36,221 nt of DNA from positions 1-36,221 of the forward strand of contig JAHAZN010000002.1 of NCBI GenBank assembly GCA_018385335.1, read 5' to 3'. This DNA comes from Prevotella sp. (lineage in GTDB: Bacteria; Bacteroidota; Bacteroidia; Bacteroidales; Bacteroidaceae). The notes under the pieces are model-generated. The model saw only the letters and a program-made list of their open reading frames with translations, was not told the DNA's origin and made no database searches. Below, piece by piece: positions 1-7,973 of the stretch. Numbering within the stretch: the first letter of the stretch is position 1; the number at the start of each line of letters is the position of its first letter. The position numbers and the translations under genes are program-made.

Positions 1-17
1 TTTTTTTTCACTTTCTC

Positions 18-48
18 TTGCTTGTTATTGATTAAATGTATAATTTTG
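18..48 (+). promoter_or_regulatory. Bacteroidetes-type promoter of the first exported-protein gene
   Basis: TTG at 18-20 is followed after 20 nt by TAATTTTG at 41-48, which matches the Bacteroidetes sigma-ABfr consensus (TTTG, 19-21 nt, TAnnTTTG). Transcription would begin near 55, leaving an AT-rich leader of about 75 nt before the ATG at 130. Spacing and both boxes fit, but the call rests on motif only. Confidence 0.55.
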
Positions 49-129
49 TCGCCAACACCTCATACGTTGAGGAACATCTACTACTGATAGAAAATAAATC
101 AATAATTAAAAACTTAAATTTTAAATCTA

Positions 130-1998
130 ATGAAAAAACAATTATTTTTTGTGTTAGCCCTCATTGGCTTAATGTTAATGGGGGGTGGTATAAATCTGTA
201 TGCCGATACGTTTGTAATAGGCCAAAGTACAAGGATTACTAATGAAAATGGAAAAGCAGATTTTAAGAGTGGTTCAATCACACTTACAATTACTAATGAA
301 AAATCTAAAAAGTGTGATAATGGTAATCAAACCGTTAAAGGCATAAAATATTCTGCAGGTGCTCAGTATACAATTAAGCTTATAGAGGGTATGGTTGTTT
401 CAAAAATCTCTTTTGAAGCTTGTACAAACTATCCGGAAACATCTTATATAGGTGAGTTGAATGGAACCAAGTATGCAGAGACAGCTTATGTTGTTCCAGC
501 TAAGACCTCTAGTGTAAAACATTCTTTTGATTTGCCGAATGTAAAAGATAATCTTACTTTTACTTTTCAAGGAACGCAAGTAGTTGCAATAATAACTCTT
601 ACTTATACTATTGTAACACCGACCTTGGCATTATCAGAGAAATCTATTGATCTTAATCTGACCAAATATGCTACATCACAGACCAAGACAGTTAAACTGA
701 CAGGAAGCAACTTGACAGATGGTACTTATAACTTGACTCTTCCCACTGTTGATGGTCTCACGTTTAGTCCAACGAGTTTCACTGTCGCAAGTGGTAGCGT
801 GTCACAGGATTTCACAGTTACTTATGCCGCTACCAAAAATGCCGCAGCAGGTTCTGCAAGTATTAAAATGGCCAGCGATGCAGCTGACGGCGTATCGGCA
901 ACATTGTCTTTAAATTATAGCTCCAATGTAGAAGGTTTTACCCAAACAATTGTCAGCGGACCCGCGACATGGGATTGGACAAAAACAGGTGCAACAGAAA
1001 TTCAGTTGACAGATGAGACTACCCCAACAAAAAATGAAACGTTCTTAATGGCAGACATTGCTGGCTTGAATCCCGACGCTTCGTTTGATGCAAAAGCTAT
1101 CAGGATGAACGGCGTTCAATATGTGGTGAGAGATGGCAAATATGCACAAGGAAGCAAGATTTCATTCACGACATCAGTACCTGGAACGATAGAGGTTGTA
1201 TTCTCAAATACAGGAACCAGAACAAATTCCGAAGAGGAAAGAATTCTTGCTGTGAATGGTGTAGCAACAGAATTCGGATCTATGGCTTCATCTCCACAAA
1301 CTACAGCTACAGGTATCTTTGTTCCAGCAGGTGAAATAGTTCTTAATGGTGTGCTTAAAAAAGATGGTAGCGATCAGTATCTCCGTTATTATAAAATAGT
1401 GTTCACTCCCGCCAAATCCTTCTCTCTCACCACCGCCGACACCGAGCCCTATTCGCTTTATTTGGATTATCCTGTGACCATCCCTGAAGGTATCGAGGCC
1501 TATACAGGAGCTTTGGATGCTGCTGAGGAGACACTGACGATGAAGACGGTGGAGGGCACCATCCCTGCCAATACCGCCGTGATAGTGAAGAGCGCTACTG
1601 CCGACACTTATGTCTTCAAAGAGACCTATACCGCCGCTTCCATCGAGAGCAACAGCCTCAAGGGTGTGACCGCTGACACCGACATCGCTACGCTTGTTAC
1701 CGCAGGCAAGACCCTCCTCACACTCGGAACAAAAGACGGAAAGGTAGCCTTCCGCAAGCCCGCCACAGGCACCACCCAGGTGAAGGCCAATAAAGCCTAT
1801 CTCTTGGTTAACACACCTTCGAGCGAAGGAGCTAAGACGGTGAAGATGATCTTCGACGGTGAGACCACAGGTATCAGTGAGTTCACTGCCAACGAGGATG
1901 TTACCAACGCACCCCTCTTCAACCTCAACGGACAGCGTGTCAACGCCAATGCCAAGGGACTGCTCATCAAGAACGGCAAGAAGATCATCATCAAATGA
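130..1998 (+). CDS. Secreted multidomain surface protein with Prevotella-type C-terminal tail
   Basis: 622 aa, function unknown. A signal peptide (residues 1-25, cut after NLYA) leads into beta-rich modules: a possible carbohydrate-binding-like unit at about 26-160, an Ig-like module at about 165-270 (LALSEKSIDLNL...), and a second beta-sandwich-like module at about 275-430 beginning ATWDWTK. Residues about 430-595 form a domain seen in many Prevotella exported proteins (YSLYLDYPVTIPEG, then an IPANTAVIVK segment). The tail at 596-622 (NLNGQRV, then KGLLIKNGKK) is the same type as in the gene at 2329. No catalytic motif is visible. Codon use shifts sharply near nt 1407, from AT-rich to GC-richer, as if two sources were joined. 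The neighbouring pectate lyase suggests a role in plant polysaccharide binding; that is inference from context. The ATG at 130 is supported by the signal peptide and the upstream promoter. Confidence 0.8.
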   Translation: MKKQLFFVLALIGLMLMGGGINLYADTFVIGQSTRITNENGKADFKSGSITLTITNEKSKKCDNGNQTVKGIKYSAGAQYTIKLIEGMVVSKISFEACTNYPETSYIGELNGTKYAETAYVVPAKTSSVKHSFDLPNVKDNLTFTFQGTQVVAIITLTYTIVTPTLALSEKSIDLNLTKYATSQTKTVKLTGSNLTDGTYNLTLPTVDGLTFSPTSFTVASGSVSQDFTVTYAATKNAAAGSASIKMASDAADGVSATLSLNYSSNVEGFTQTIVSGPATWDWTKTGATEIQLTDETTPTKNETFLMADIAGLNPDASFDAKAIRMNGVQYVVRDGKYAQGSKISFTTSVPGTIEVVFSNTGTRTNSEEERILAVNGVATEFGSMASSPQTTATGIFVPAGEIVLNGVLKKDGSDQYLRYYKIVFTPAKSFSLTTADTEPYSLYLDYPVTIPEGIEAYTGALDAAEETLTMKTVEGTIPANTAVIVKSATADTYVFKETYTAASIESNSLKGVTADTDIATLVTAGKTLLTLGTKDGKVAFRKPATGTTQVKANKAYLLVNTPSSEGAKTVKMIFDGETTGISEFTANEDVTNAPLFNLNGQRVNANAKGLLIKNGKKIIIK

Positions 1999-2081
1999 GC
2001 CCATGCCGATGAGCTTTAGAAGAGAAAAAAAGATTAGAGAGCAAGAAAACAAATAGCTAACAACATAACAAGACTAAAGAA

Positions 2082-2252
2082 ATGAAAAAGCAATATATCC
2101 ATCCCGAGACGACAGTGACAGAGATGCATATCGAGTCGTTGATGACCATCACCTCACCCGGCATTTTTGTGAGTGAAGAACACGATGCAGACACAGAACA
2201 GCGTGCCAAGGAGACAGGTGGTTCTTTCGAAGTCTGGGATTTTGAAGAATGA
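2082..2252 (+). CDS. Small 56-aa hypothetical protein
   Basis: An ATG at 2082 after an A-rich stretch opens a 56-aa frame ending with TGA at 2250-2252. The product begins MKKQYIHPETTVTEM and ends SFEVWDFEE; it is acidic, lacks a membrane segment, and carries an SLMTITSPG stretch at residues 19-27. Short proteins that start MKKxYxxPxxxxxE and have a small-residue patch near position 20-27 are, to my recollection, common in Prevotella and Bacteroides and have no known function. It lies 83 nt after the 622-aa gene and 76 nt before the 123-aa gene, on the same strand, so it may be part of their transcript. Codon use matches the neighbours. It could be a cleaved precursor peptide, but nothing nearby looks like a processing enzyme. 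Confidence 0.6.
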   Translation: MKKQYIHPETTVTEMHIESLMTITSPGIFVSEEHDADTEQRAKETGGSFEVWDFEE

Positions 2253-2328
2253 CAAGGCAGTGCCAGTCGGCTCTCACGCTGGTCGGCACACTGCATAGAG
2301 AGAGCTTACACATTATATATAATTAGGT

Positions 2329-2700
2329 ATGAACAAAAAACAACTACTTATATTGGCAGTAGGGGCGCTCACATCGTTGAGCGCCTCTGCTGATACCAAT
2401 GAGGAGCTGACCATCAACGGCCAGCCTGTGGAGAAGTTTGTCACCCAGATTGCTTTCGAGGGTGACAACGTGGTGCTCACCTTCGACGACCAGTCGCAGC
2501 AGAAAGAAGATATGGCTACAGTGGTCATCAACCTCAGTTATGGTGATGCCGACCCCACTGCTGTCAACAGCGTGAAGAGAGCGCGCGAAGAGGTGGAGAC
2601 AACCCTCTACAACCTCGCCGGACAGCGCATCAACAGCAATGGCTCTCCACTGCCAAAGGGAATTTATATTAAGAACGGTAAAAAACTGATGATTAAATGA
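2329..2700 (+). CDS. Small exported protein with C-terminal NLxGQR tail
   Basis: 123 aa. Signal peptide 1-21 (cut after SASA), then one short beta-rich stretch (LTINGQPVEKFV..., VVLTFDDQSQQKEDM) at about 25-71, and the tail TLYNLAGQRI...KGIYIKNGKK at 92-119. The body resembles the short domain that directly precedes this tail in larger Prevotella exported proteins, so this gene is either a minimal stand-alone carrier or a remnant of a longer one. The stop codon overlaps the start of the pectate lyase gene by 4 nt (ATGA at 2697-2700), which indicates translational coupling. Function unknown. Confidence 0.75.
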   Translation: MNKKQLLILAVGALTSLSASADTNEELTINGQPVEKFVTQIAFEGDNVVLTFDDQSQQKEDMATVVINLSYGDADPTAVNSVKRAREEVETTLYNLAGQRINSNGSPLPKGIYIKNGKKLMIK

Positions 2701-5108
2701 CGATGAGACACACATTATTTTCCCTCCTTGGCTGCGCACTGATGATACTATTCGGCCAGTCGGCTAACGCCCAAACATGGGACTTCAGCGTGTTGAGTGA
2801 TACTGACATCGCCAACCTCAATGCCGATACCGACAACTGGACCTATGATAGCTCCAATAACCGCTGGAAGAACACCAAAGAACTCAAGGCAGAACCTCTT
2901 ATGGCTAACGGTGTTGAACTCGCTTTCAGTAAGGGACTGCTCCTCACTGCCTCTACTGCCGACCGTGTGCGTGTAGATAACAAGAAACACTCGCTCACCC
3001 TCAACGGTGCAGGTACCGTGCTGACCATCAAGGATCTGAAGGCAGGCACCACGGTGACCATAGCGTGTCAGAGCAGCAGCTCGTCGGCCGCTCGTGGCCT
3101 CACCCCTACCAACCTCACCGTCACCGCAGGCTTTGAGAAATCTACCTCGAAGACCACCAACAGCGGTACGGTCACCGAGGATGGTGATGTCACTTTCACC
3201 GCCGACGGAGGTCTCTATCTCTTTAGTGTCATTGCCGGCAATGGCGGTGGCAATGGCGGTGGCAACGAAAGTGGCGGCGAAGAAGGTGGCGGCGAGGTCC
3301 CCGCTGTCGATCACGCTACGAAGATGAACACCAGAGTGAACCAGGCTGTGCTCACCACCCAGGGCAACGTGGTGAAATACTACAACACCACCGACCTGCA
3401 GACCATAGCTATCGACCGTGCCCAGGGCACCGTCACCGTCAACGGCAGTGCCAACGCATGGCAGGATGTGTTCACCCATTCGGTGAGCAACATCAGCTTT
3501 GCCAAGGCTGCTATCCAGGGAGGCAGCGGTGAGATAGACAACAAGGGTGTGGAGATTATGGAAGCCAGCGGATGGTTGGAGAGTGCCTATGTGAAATGGG
3601 CTCCCCTGAGTGGTGCTACCGACTATCGTGTCTATGTGCGTGGCGGACAGTATGCCGACTACACCCTCATCGACAAAGAGCTCGTGAGAGACTATGGCAC
3701 CTATGGACGTGCCGATGTGGTGGGACTGCGTGGCGCCTCCAACTATGAGTTGAAGGTGGTGCCCGTGATAGGAGGTGCTGAGGATGCCACCAAGGCCAGC
3801 AGCGCCACTAACATCAGTGTGGCAGCTCACGACCGCGCCGGTTTTGCCCATCTCAACAACAGTGGCGTGGGTGCCTATAACGACGACGGTACGCTGAAGA
3901 GCAACGCCCGTGTCATCTATGTCTCCGCCGCCACCGCCAAGACTGTCACCCTCGATGTCATCACGAGCAACAAGGGTGCTACCGACTATACCGGTCTGCA
4001 GGCCATCATCAACGCCTATCAGAAAGGACTGGAGACACGTCCCGTGGCTATCCGCATCGTGGGCACCATCAAAGATGCCGACATGGATGCCTTTGGAAGC
4101 AGTTCCGAGGGTCTGCAGATCAAGGGTAAGAACAACTCCATCCCTATGAACATCACCCTTGAAGGCATCGGTGAGGATGCCGCCATCTGGGGCTTTGGCA
4201 TCCTGATGCGCAACGCCGTGAGCGTGGAGCTCCGCAACTTCGCCATCATGCTCTGTATGGACGACTGCGTGAGCCTCGACACCGACAACAAGTATTGCTG
4301 GGTGCACCACCTCGACCTCTTCTATGGAAATACAGGAGGCGATTCCGACCAGGCGAAGGGCGATGGTACCATCGACGTGAAAGATGACTCACAGTATATC
4401 ACCATCGCCTACAACCACTTCTGGGACAGCGGCAAGTCGTCGCTCTGTGGAATGAAGAGCGAGTCGGGCCCCAACTATATCTGCTATCACCACAACTGGT
4501 TTGACCACAGCGACTCCCGTCACCCGCGCGTGCGCACCATGACCGTCCATGTGTGGAACAACTACTACGACGGCTGTGCAAAGTATGGTGTGGGTGCTAC
4601 TATGGGCTCGAGCGTCTTTGTGGAGAACAACTTCTTCCGTGGCACGAAGAACCCCATGCTCATCTCCAAGCAGGGAACAGATGCCAAGGGCGAAGGCACC
4701 TTCTCCGGTGAGAACAGTGGTCTCATCAAGAGCTTCGGCAATGTATATGCTGAGAAGGGGAGCAGCAGCAACTACACGCCCATCACCCATAAGGTGAGTG
4801 CCACGAGCTTCGACTGTTATGAGGCTGCCACGCGCGATGAGCAAGTACCTGCTTCGGTAGTGGCGCTCGTGGGTGGAACCAACTATAACAACTTCGACAC
4901 CGACAAGCGTCTGATGTATAACTATACCCCCGATGCCGCCACTGATGTGCCCGCTGTGGTGACAGGATGGCTCGGCGCAGGACGTATGAACAAGGGTGAC
5001 TTCCAGTGGACGTTCAACAACGCCACCGCTGACACCGACTCCAGCGTAGATACGCAGTTGAAGTCAGCCCTTCAAAACTACACCTCCCCACTCAAAGGTT
5101 GGTATTAA
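2697..5108 (+). CDS. Secreted pectate lyase, PL1-like (Pec_lyase_C fold)
   Basis: 803 aa, predicted to cleave polygalacturonate by Ca-dependent beta-elimination outside the cytoplasm. Layout: signal peptide 1-25 (cut after SANA); an accessory beta module at about 27-178 opening TWDFSVLSDTDIANLN, a type often found on Bacteroidetes pectinases; a Gly-rich linker at about 180-202; a fibronectin-III-like region at about 285-375; and the right-handed beta-helix from about 400 to 750. PL1 hallmarks are visible: CWVHHLDLFYG near 533, DGTIDVKDDSQYITIAYN near 556 (Ca-binding Asp region), and DSRHPRVR near 605, whose first Arg after the HP is the probable catalytic base. There is no NLxGQR tail, unlike the two upstream proteins. 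The start at 2697 overlaps the previous stop; the ATG at 2703 is an equally good start and leaves the signal peptide intact. No SusC/SusD pair is in the window. Confidence 0.9.
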   Translation: MTMRHTLFSLLGCALMILFGQSANAQTWDFSVLSDTDIANLNADTDNWTYDSSNNRWKNTKELKAEPLMANGVELAFSKGLLLTASTADRVRVDNKKHSLTLNGAGTVLTIKDLKAGTTVTIACQSSSSSAARGLTPTNLTVTAGFEKSTSKTTNSGTVTEDGDVTFTADGGLYLFSVIAGNGGGNGGGNESGGEEGGGEVPAVDHATKMNTRVNQAVLTTQGNVVKYYNTTDLQTIAIDRAQGTVTVNGSANAWQDVFTHSVSNISFAKAAIQGGSGEIDNKGVEIMEASGWLESAYVKWAPLSGATDYRVYVRGGQYADYTLIDKELVRDYGTYGRADVVGLRGASNYELKVVPVIGGAEDATKASSATNISVAAHDRAGFAHLNNSGVGAYNDDGTLKSNARVIYVSAATAKTVTLDVITSNKGATDYTGLQAIINAYQKGLETRPVAIRIVGTIKDADMDAFGSSSEGLQIKGKNNSIPMNITLEGIGEDAAIWGFGILMRNAVSVELRNFAIMLCMDDCVSLDTDNKYCWVHHLDLFYGNTGGDSDQAKGDGTIDVKDDSQYITIAYNHFWDSGKSSLCGMKSESGPNYICYHHNWFDHSDSRHPRVRTMTVHVWNNYYDGCAKYGVGATMGSSVFVENNFFRGTKNPMLISKQGTDAKGEGTFSGENSGLIKSFGNVYAEKGSSSNYTPITHKVSATSFDCYEAATRDEQVPASVVALVGGTNYNNFDTDKRLMYNYTPDAATDVPAVVTGWLGAGRMNKGDFQWTFNNATADTDSSVDTQLKSALQNYTSPLKGWY

Positions 5109-5148
5109 CCCCAATCGGCCATTAGACGATTATGCGCTAACTCCCATG

Positions 5149-5185
5149 ACCCTCGACCCCTTTGGTCGGGGGTTATGATTTCTTT
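5149..5185 (+). terminator. Terminator hairpin after the pectate lyase gene
   Basis: Arms ACCCTCGACC (5149-5158) and GGTCGGGGGT (5164-5173) pair over 10 bp with one G-U pair and a 5-nt loop, followed by a T-rich but interrupted stretch. It lies 40 nt past the stop codon, where a transcript end is expected. The rest of 5109-5264 holds nothing else recognisable. Confidence 0.65.
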
Positions 5186-5264
5186 ACAGCCCTGTATTCC
5201 TTTTACCATTTTCATCGACTGCCCCTTACATCTTATAGATAGATTCCAATATTTTTTCTAATCT

Positions 5265-5296
5265 TTTGGCAAATATCAGAAAAATATGTACATTTG
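5265..5296 (+). promoter_or_regulatory. Consensus promoter of the TPR/LytS kinase gene
   Basis: TTTG at 5265-5268, a 20-nt spacer, and TACATTTG at 5289-5296 match the Bacteroidetes promoter consensus exactly. Transcription should start near 5303. That places the in-frame TTG at 5294 inside the promoter and rules it out as the start codon, leaving the ATG at 5327. Confidence 0.8.
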
Positions 5297-5326
5297 CAAT
5301 TCCATGAACAATACCATGAAGAGATC

Positions 5327-7360
5327 ATGATAAGAAAGTTGTTGAGCTACCTCTTGATGCTGATGCCCCTCCTCGTCATGAGTTGTGGAGAGGACGATTA
5401 TGGTGTGCCCGAGAGGAGCGCAGAGACCATCCGTCAGCTCTCCGTTCTCGACGCAGCCATCACTGAGCGTGCCCCTTCAGCTATGTCATTAGCCGAGAAG
5501 GGGATGGAGAGCGCACAGGACAGTTTCACTTATTATGACTTCTTCATCCGTCAGGGCAAGATCATGCTCCTCTCACCACGCCCCGACAAACTGCTCACCT
5601 ACACCTATCAGACCAAGCAGTTTATTGACAGACAGAGTGAGTCGCCCCGTCTCAATGGACTGAAGGCCTATACCTATGAGCTCCAGGCCAACTACTATCA
5701 CCGCTATTACATCAAGCAGCAGCGCGCCATCGAGTTGCGCACCATCGCTTATGAGGCGATGTTAAAGAGCGACAACCACGGGTTCCTCCCCGAGCTCTGT
5801 GCCAACATGGCCGACAGCTATACACAGAACAACGACCTGGCGAAGGCCGCCTACTGGTATCGGCGAGCACTCTTCCTGGCCGACTCCCTCAACCTGCCTG
5901 ATAGTCGTTTCGCCTCACTTTATTTAGGTATCGCCCGCGTCTATCTGAGTATGGAGGACTTTGAAAAGTCCCTCCATTATTTCACCTTCTGCGAACGACT
6001 CTTCGACGTGATGCCTCCCAATATGAAGGTGCTCTACCTCTGTTGTCGAGGCAACTACTACTATTTCGTCAAGGAGTATGAGCAGTCGCTTGCGATGTTC
6101 GGTAAGATGAAGAAGTTCCTTGAGAGCGAGAAGGAAGACGGCATCGACATGGCTATCTGTATGATCGACATGGCCGACATCTATCTCAATCTCGGAAAGA
6201 TGGAAGAGGCTGCTGACTATCTCGAACGAGCAGAGAAGTTCTTCAAGGAAGTGAATATGCCGATGGGTATCTATTATGCCAACACCATACGCATAGGGAT
6301 GGCTGCCCGTGGCGTGACCACCATAGATATTGAGAAGATGCTGGCTAATGAACACTTCAACATCACCATAGACAAAAACATTGTCAACATACGCAACCGC
6401 TATCTTGTGGATTACTATAAGAGGGTGGGCGACTACCGTGCTGCCCTCCTCACTCTCGAGAGAGAGCGTGCCATGGAAGATTCTGCGGCTGCTGACCGAC
6501 AGGTCATGCGGGCGGCGGAGATGATTCACCGATTCCGTGAGGATACGCTCATGCTCCACCATCAGCTCATTGTAGAGAAGAAGGACAGCTATCTCTATTT
6601 CACCTGGGGTGGAGTGCTCGTTGCCATCATCCTTCTCTCGCTGTTGCTGTGGGGCTGGTGGCTCAAGCAGCACAAACACCGTCTTCAGGCTGAGATGGAG
6701 ATGATGAGGCTCCGCATCGACAATATCCGCAACCGTGTGTCGCCCCATTTCATCTTTAATGTGCTCAACAACCACATGCAGCACCTCGACAGTAAGCAGC
6801 GCGAGGAGATTATCAAGCTCTCACGTCTCATCCGTGCAAGTCTCGATATGTCCGACAACCGTCTCATCTCCCTTGATGAAGAGCTCCACTTCGTGGAGTA
6901 TTATCTCTCTGTGGAGCAGACCATCCTTGGCAGTGAGTTCTCTTATCAGATAGATGCGCCGGCGAAGGAGCAGCTGCAGCGCATCATCGTGCCCTCGATG
7001 TTCATACAGATTCTTGTGGAGAACTCTATTAAACATGGACTGAAAGGAAAAGAAGGGGAGAAACGTCTCCGCATCAGTGTCGCCACTAATGAGGAGGGCA
7101 CCACGGTGAAGGTCATCGACAACGGGCGAGGGTTTAACATCGTGAGTATGGAGAGCCGTCGCACCAAGAATGGTCTTACCATCATCCGCCGTACCATACA
7201 GCTCCTCAACGAGCAGTTGCATGGTCAGCAGATCTCCCTACAGATCAATAACAAGGAGGATGAGCAGCAGCAGGTGATAGGCTGCGAGGTCTCCCTCTTC
7301 CTACCTATCCAGTTAGATGATAAGATAATGGGGGGGGGTAAAAATACCTTCACCGAATGA
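5327..7360 (+). CDS. TPR-containing lipoprotein sensor histidine kinase (LytS/HisKA_7TM-less His_kinase family)
   Basis: 677 aa from the ATG at 5327. A lipoprotein signal ends in VMSC (C20). Residues about 90-400 are helical TPR-like repeats, facing the periplasm. One membrane helix lies at about 424-446, followed by a basic/helical linker. The cytoplasmic part has the LytS-type His_kinase motif NRVSPHFIFNVLNNHM, with H474 the likely phosphoacceptor, then a HATPase_c domain with the N box (ENSIKHG, 565-571) and the G box (DNGRGF, 598-603). It would transfer phosphate to a LytTR-type response regulator, but none is encoded next to it or elsewhere in the window, so its partner is elsewhere. A G9 tract at 7330-7338 lies ten codons before the stop. 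The gene has its own promoter and sits 49 nt upstream of the DUF3332 gene. Confidence 0.88.
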   Translation: MIRKLLSYLLMLMPLLVMSCGEDDYGVPERSAETIRQLSVLDAAITERAPSAMSLAEKGMESAQDSFTYYDFFIRQGKIMLLSPRPDKLLTYTYQTKQFIDRQSESPRLNGLKAYTYELQANYYHRYYIKQQRAIELRTIAYEAMLKSDNHGFLPELCANMADSYTQNNDLAKAAYWYRRALFLADSLNLPDSRFASLYLGIARVYLSMEDFEKSLHYFTFCERLFDVMPPNMKVLYLCCRGNYYYFVKEYEQSLAMFGKMKKFLESEKEDGIDMAICMIDMADIYLNLGKMEEAADYLERAEKFFKEVNMPMGIYYANTIRIGMAARGVTTIDIEKMLANEHFNITIDKNIVNIRNRYLVDYYKRVGDYRAALLTLERERAMEDSAAADRQVMRAAEMIHRFREDTLMLHHQLIVEKKDSYLYFTWGGVLVAIILLSLLLWGWWLKQHKHRLQAEMEMMRLRIDNIRNRVSPHFIFNVLNNHMQHLDSKQREEIIKLSRLIRASLDMSDNRLISLDEELHFVEYYLSVEQTILGSEFSYQIDAPAKEQLQRIIVPSMFIQILVENSIKHGLKGKEGEKRLRISVATNEEGTTVKVIDNGRGFNIVSMESRRTKNGLTIIRRTIQLLNEQLHGQQISLQINNKEDEQQQVIGCEVSLFLPIQLDDKIMGGGKNTFTE

Positions 7361-7409
7361 CAGCGAATAAGACAATCACTTATTATTCACTTTTTAAATA
7401 ACAAACACA

Positions 7410-7943
7410 ATGAAAAAAGTAATTCTTACACTTGTGACTGGAGCAGTGCTCACCACGTCATGTATCGGTTCTTTCGGACTGTTTAACAAACTCTTGGATT
7501 GGAACAAAGGTCTGAGCAACAAGTTTGTCAACGAACTCGTGTTCCTCGTTATCAGCCCCGTCTATGGTATCTGCGGTGCTGTCGATGTGTTGGTGCTCAA
7601 CTCTGTTGAGTTCTGGACAGGCAGTAATCCCCTGGCTAAGGTAGGTCATGTGGAGAATGTATGGGGACAGGATGGTAAGCTCTATGCTGTGAAGACCCTC
7701 AAGGAAGGTTATGAGATCACCCGTCCTACTGGCGAGAAGGTGCTCTTCGTCTATAACAAGAAAGCTAACAGCTGGTCGATGGAGGAGAACGGAGTGCAGA
7801 AAGAACTCTTCCGTTTCAACGAAGACGGTACACTGAAAACCCTGCTTCCTAATGGTGAGAGCGTTGACGTAGCAGCCAACGAGCAGGGCGTTTACCAGTT
7901 GCGTATGGCCCTCAACGAAGGCATGTTCTTCGCTGCCCGCTAA
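7410..7943 (+). CDS. DUF3332 family lipoprotein
   Basis: 177 aa. Lipoprotein signal with C18 (LTTSC), then the conserved DUF3332 stretch GSFGLFNKLLDWNKGLSNKF and a hydrophobic segment at about 43-72 ending SVEFWTG, which could be one or two membrane-associated helices. The C-terminal 100 residues are polar (ENVWGQDGKLYAVKTL...). DUF3332 proteins are small conserved envelope proteins without an established function. The gene follows the kinase gene by 49 nt on the same strand and may be cotranscribed with it; its leader is AT-rich and has no clear TAnnTTTG box. The shared terminator at 7951-7973 ends it. Confidence 0.85.
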   Translation: MKKVILTLVTGAVLTTSCIGSFGLFNKLLDWNKGLSNKFVNELVFLVISPVYGICGAVDVLVLNSVEFWTGSNPLAKVGHVENVWGQDGKLYAVKTLKEGYEITRPTGEKVLFVYNKKANSWSMEENGVQKELFRFNEDGTLKTLLPNGESVDVAANEQGVYQLRMALNEGMFFAAR

Positions 7944-7950
7944 GCACAAC

Positions 7951-7973
7951 GATGATCCCAAATTGGGATTATC
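7951..7973. terminator. Bidirectional terminator between convergent genes
   Basis: GATGATCCC and GGGATTATC form a 9-bp stem with one G-U pair and a 5-nt AAATT loop (the loop ends can extend it by two A-T pairs). It sits between the DUF3332 gene and the convergent M16 peptidase gene; the TAA stop of the latter (7969-7971) is inside the right arm. T-tracts are weak on both sides. Confidence 0.55.

Noticed and set aside
36..242. 68-aa plus-strand frame at the left end
   Set aside because: It overlaps the promoter and the signal peptide region of the gene at 130 in another frame, and has no motif.
1917..1998. Full T9SS Por-secretion domain on the first protein
   Set aside because: Only the last motif is similar; the usual 70-80 residue beta-sandwich with its NP...VYD pattern is not evident, so it was described as a tail of unproven function.
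2748..4310. 520-aa open frame on the minus strand inside the pectate lyase gene
   Set aside because: It is a product of codon bias on the coding strand; the His/Gly/Val-rich translation has no domain, and the plus-strand protein has clear PL1 motifs.
130..5108. A polysaccharide utilisation locus with SusC/SusD
   Set aside because: A pectate lyase and surface proteins are present, but no TonB-dependent receptor or SusD-like lipoprotein is encoded in the window.
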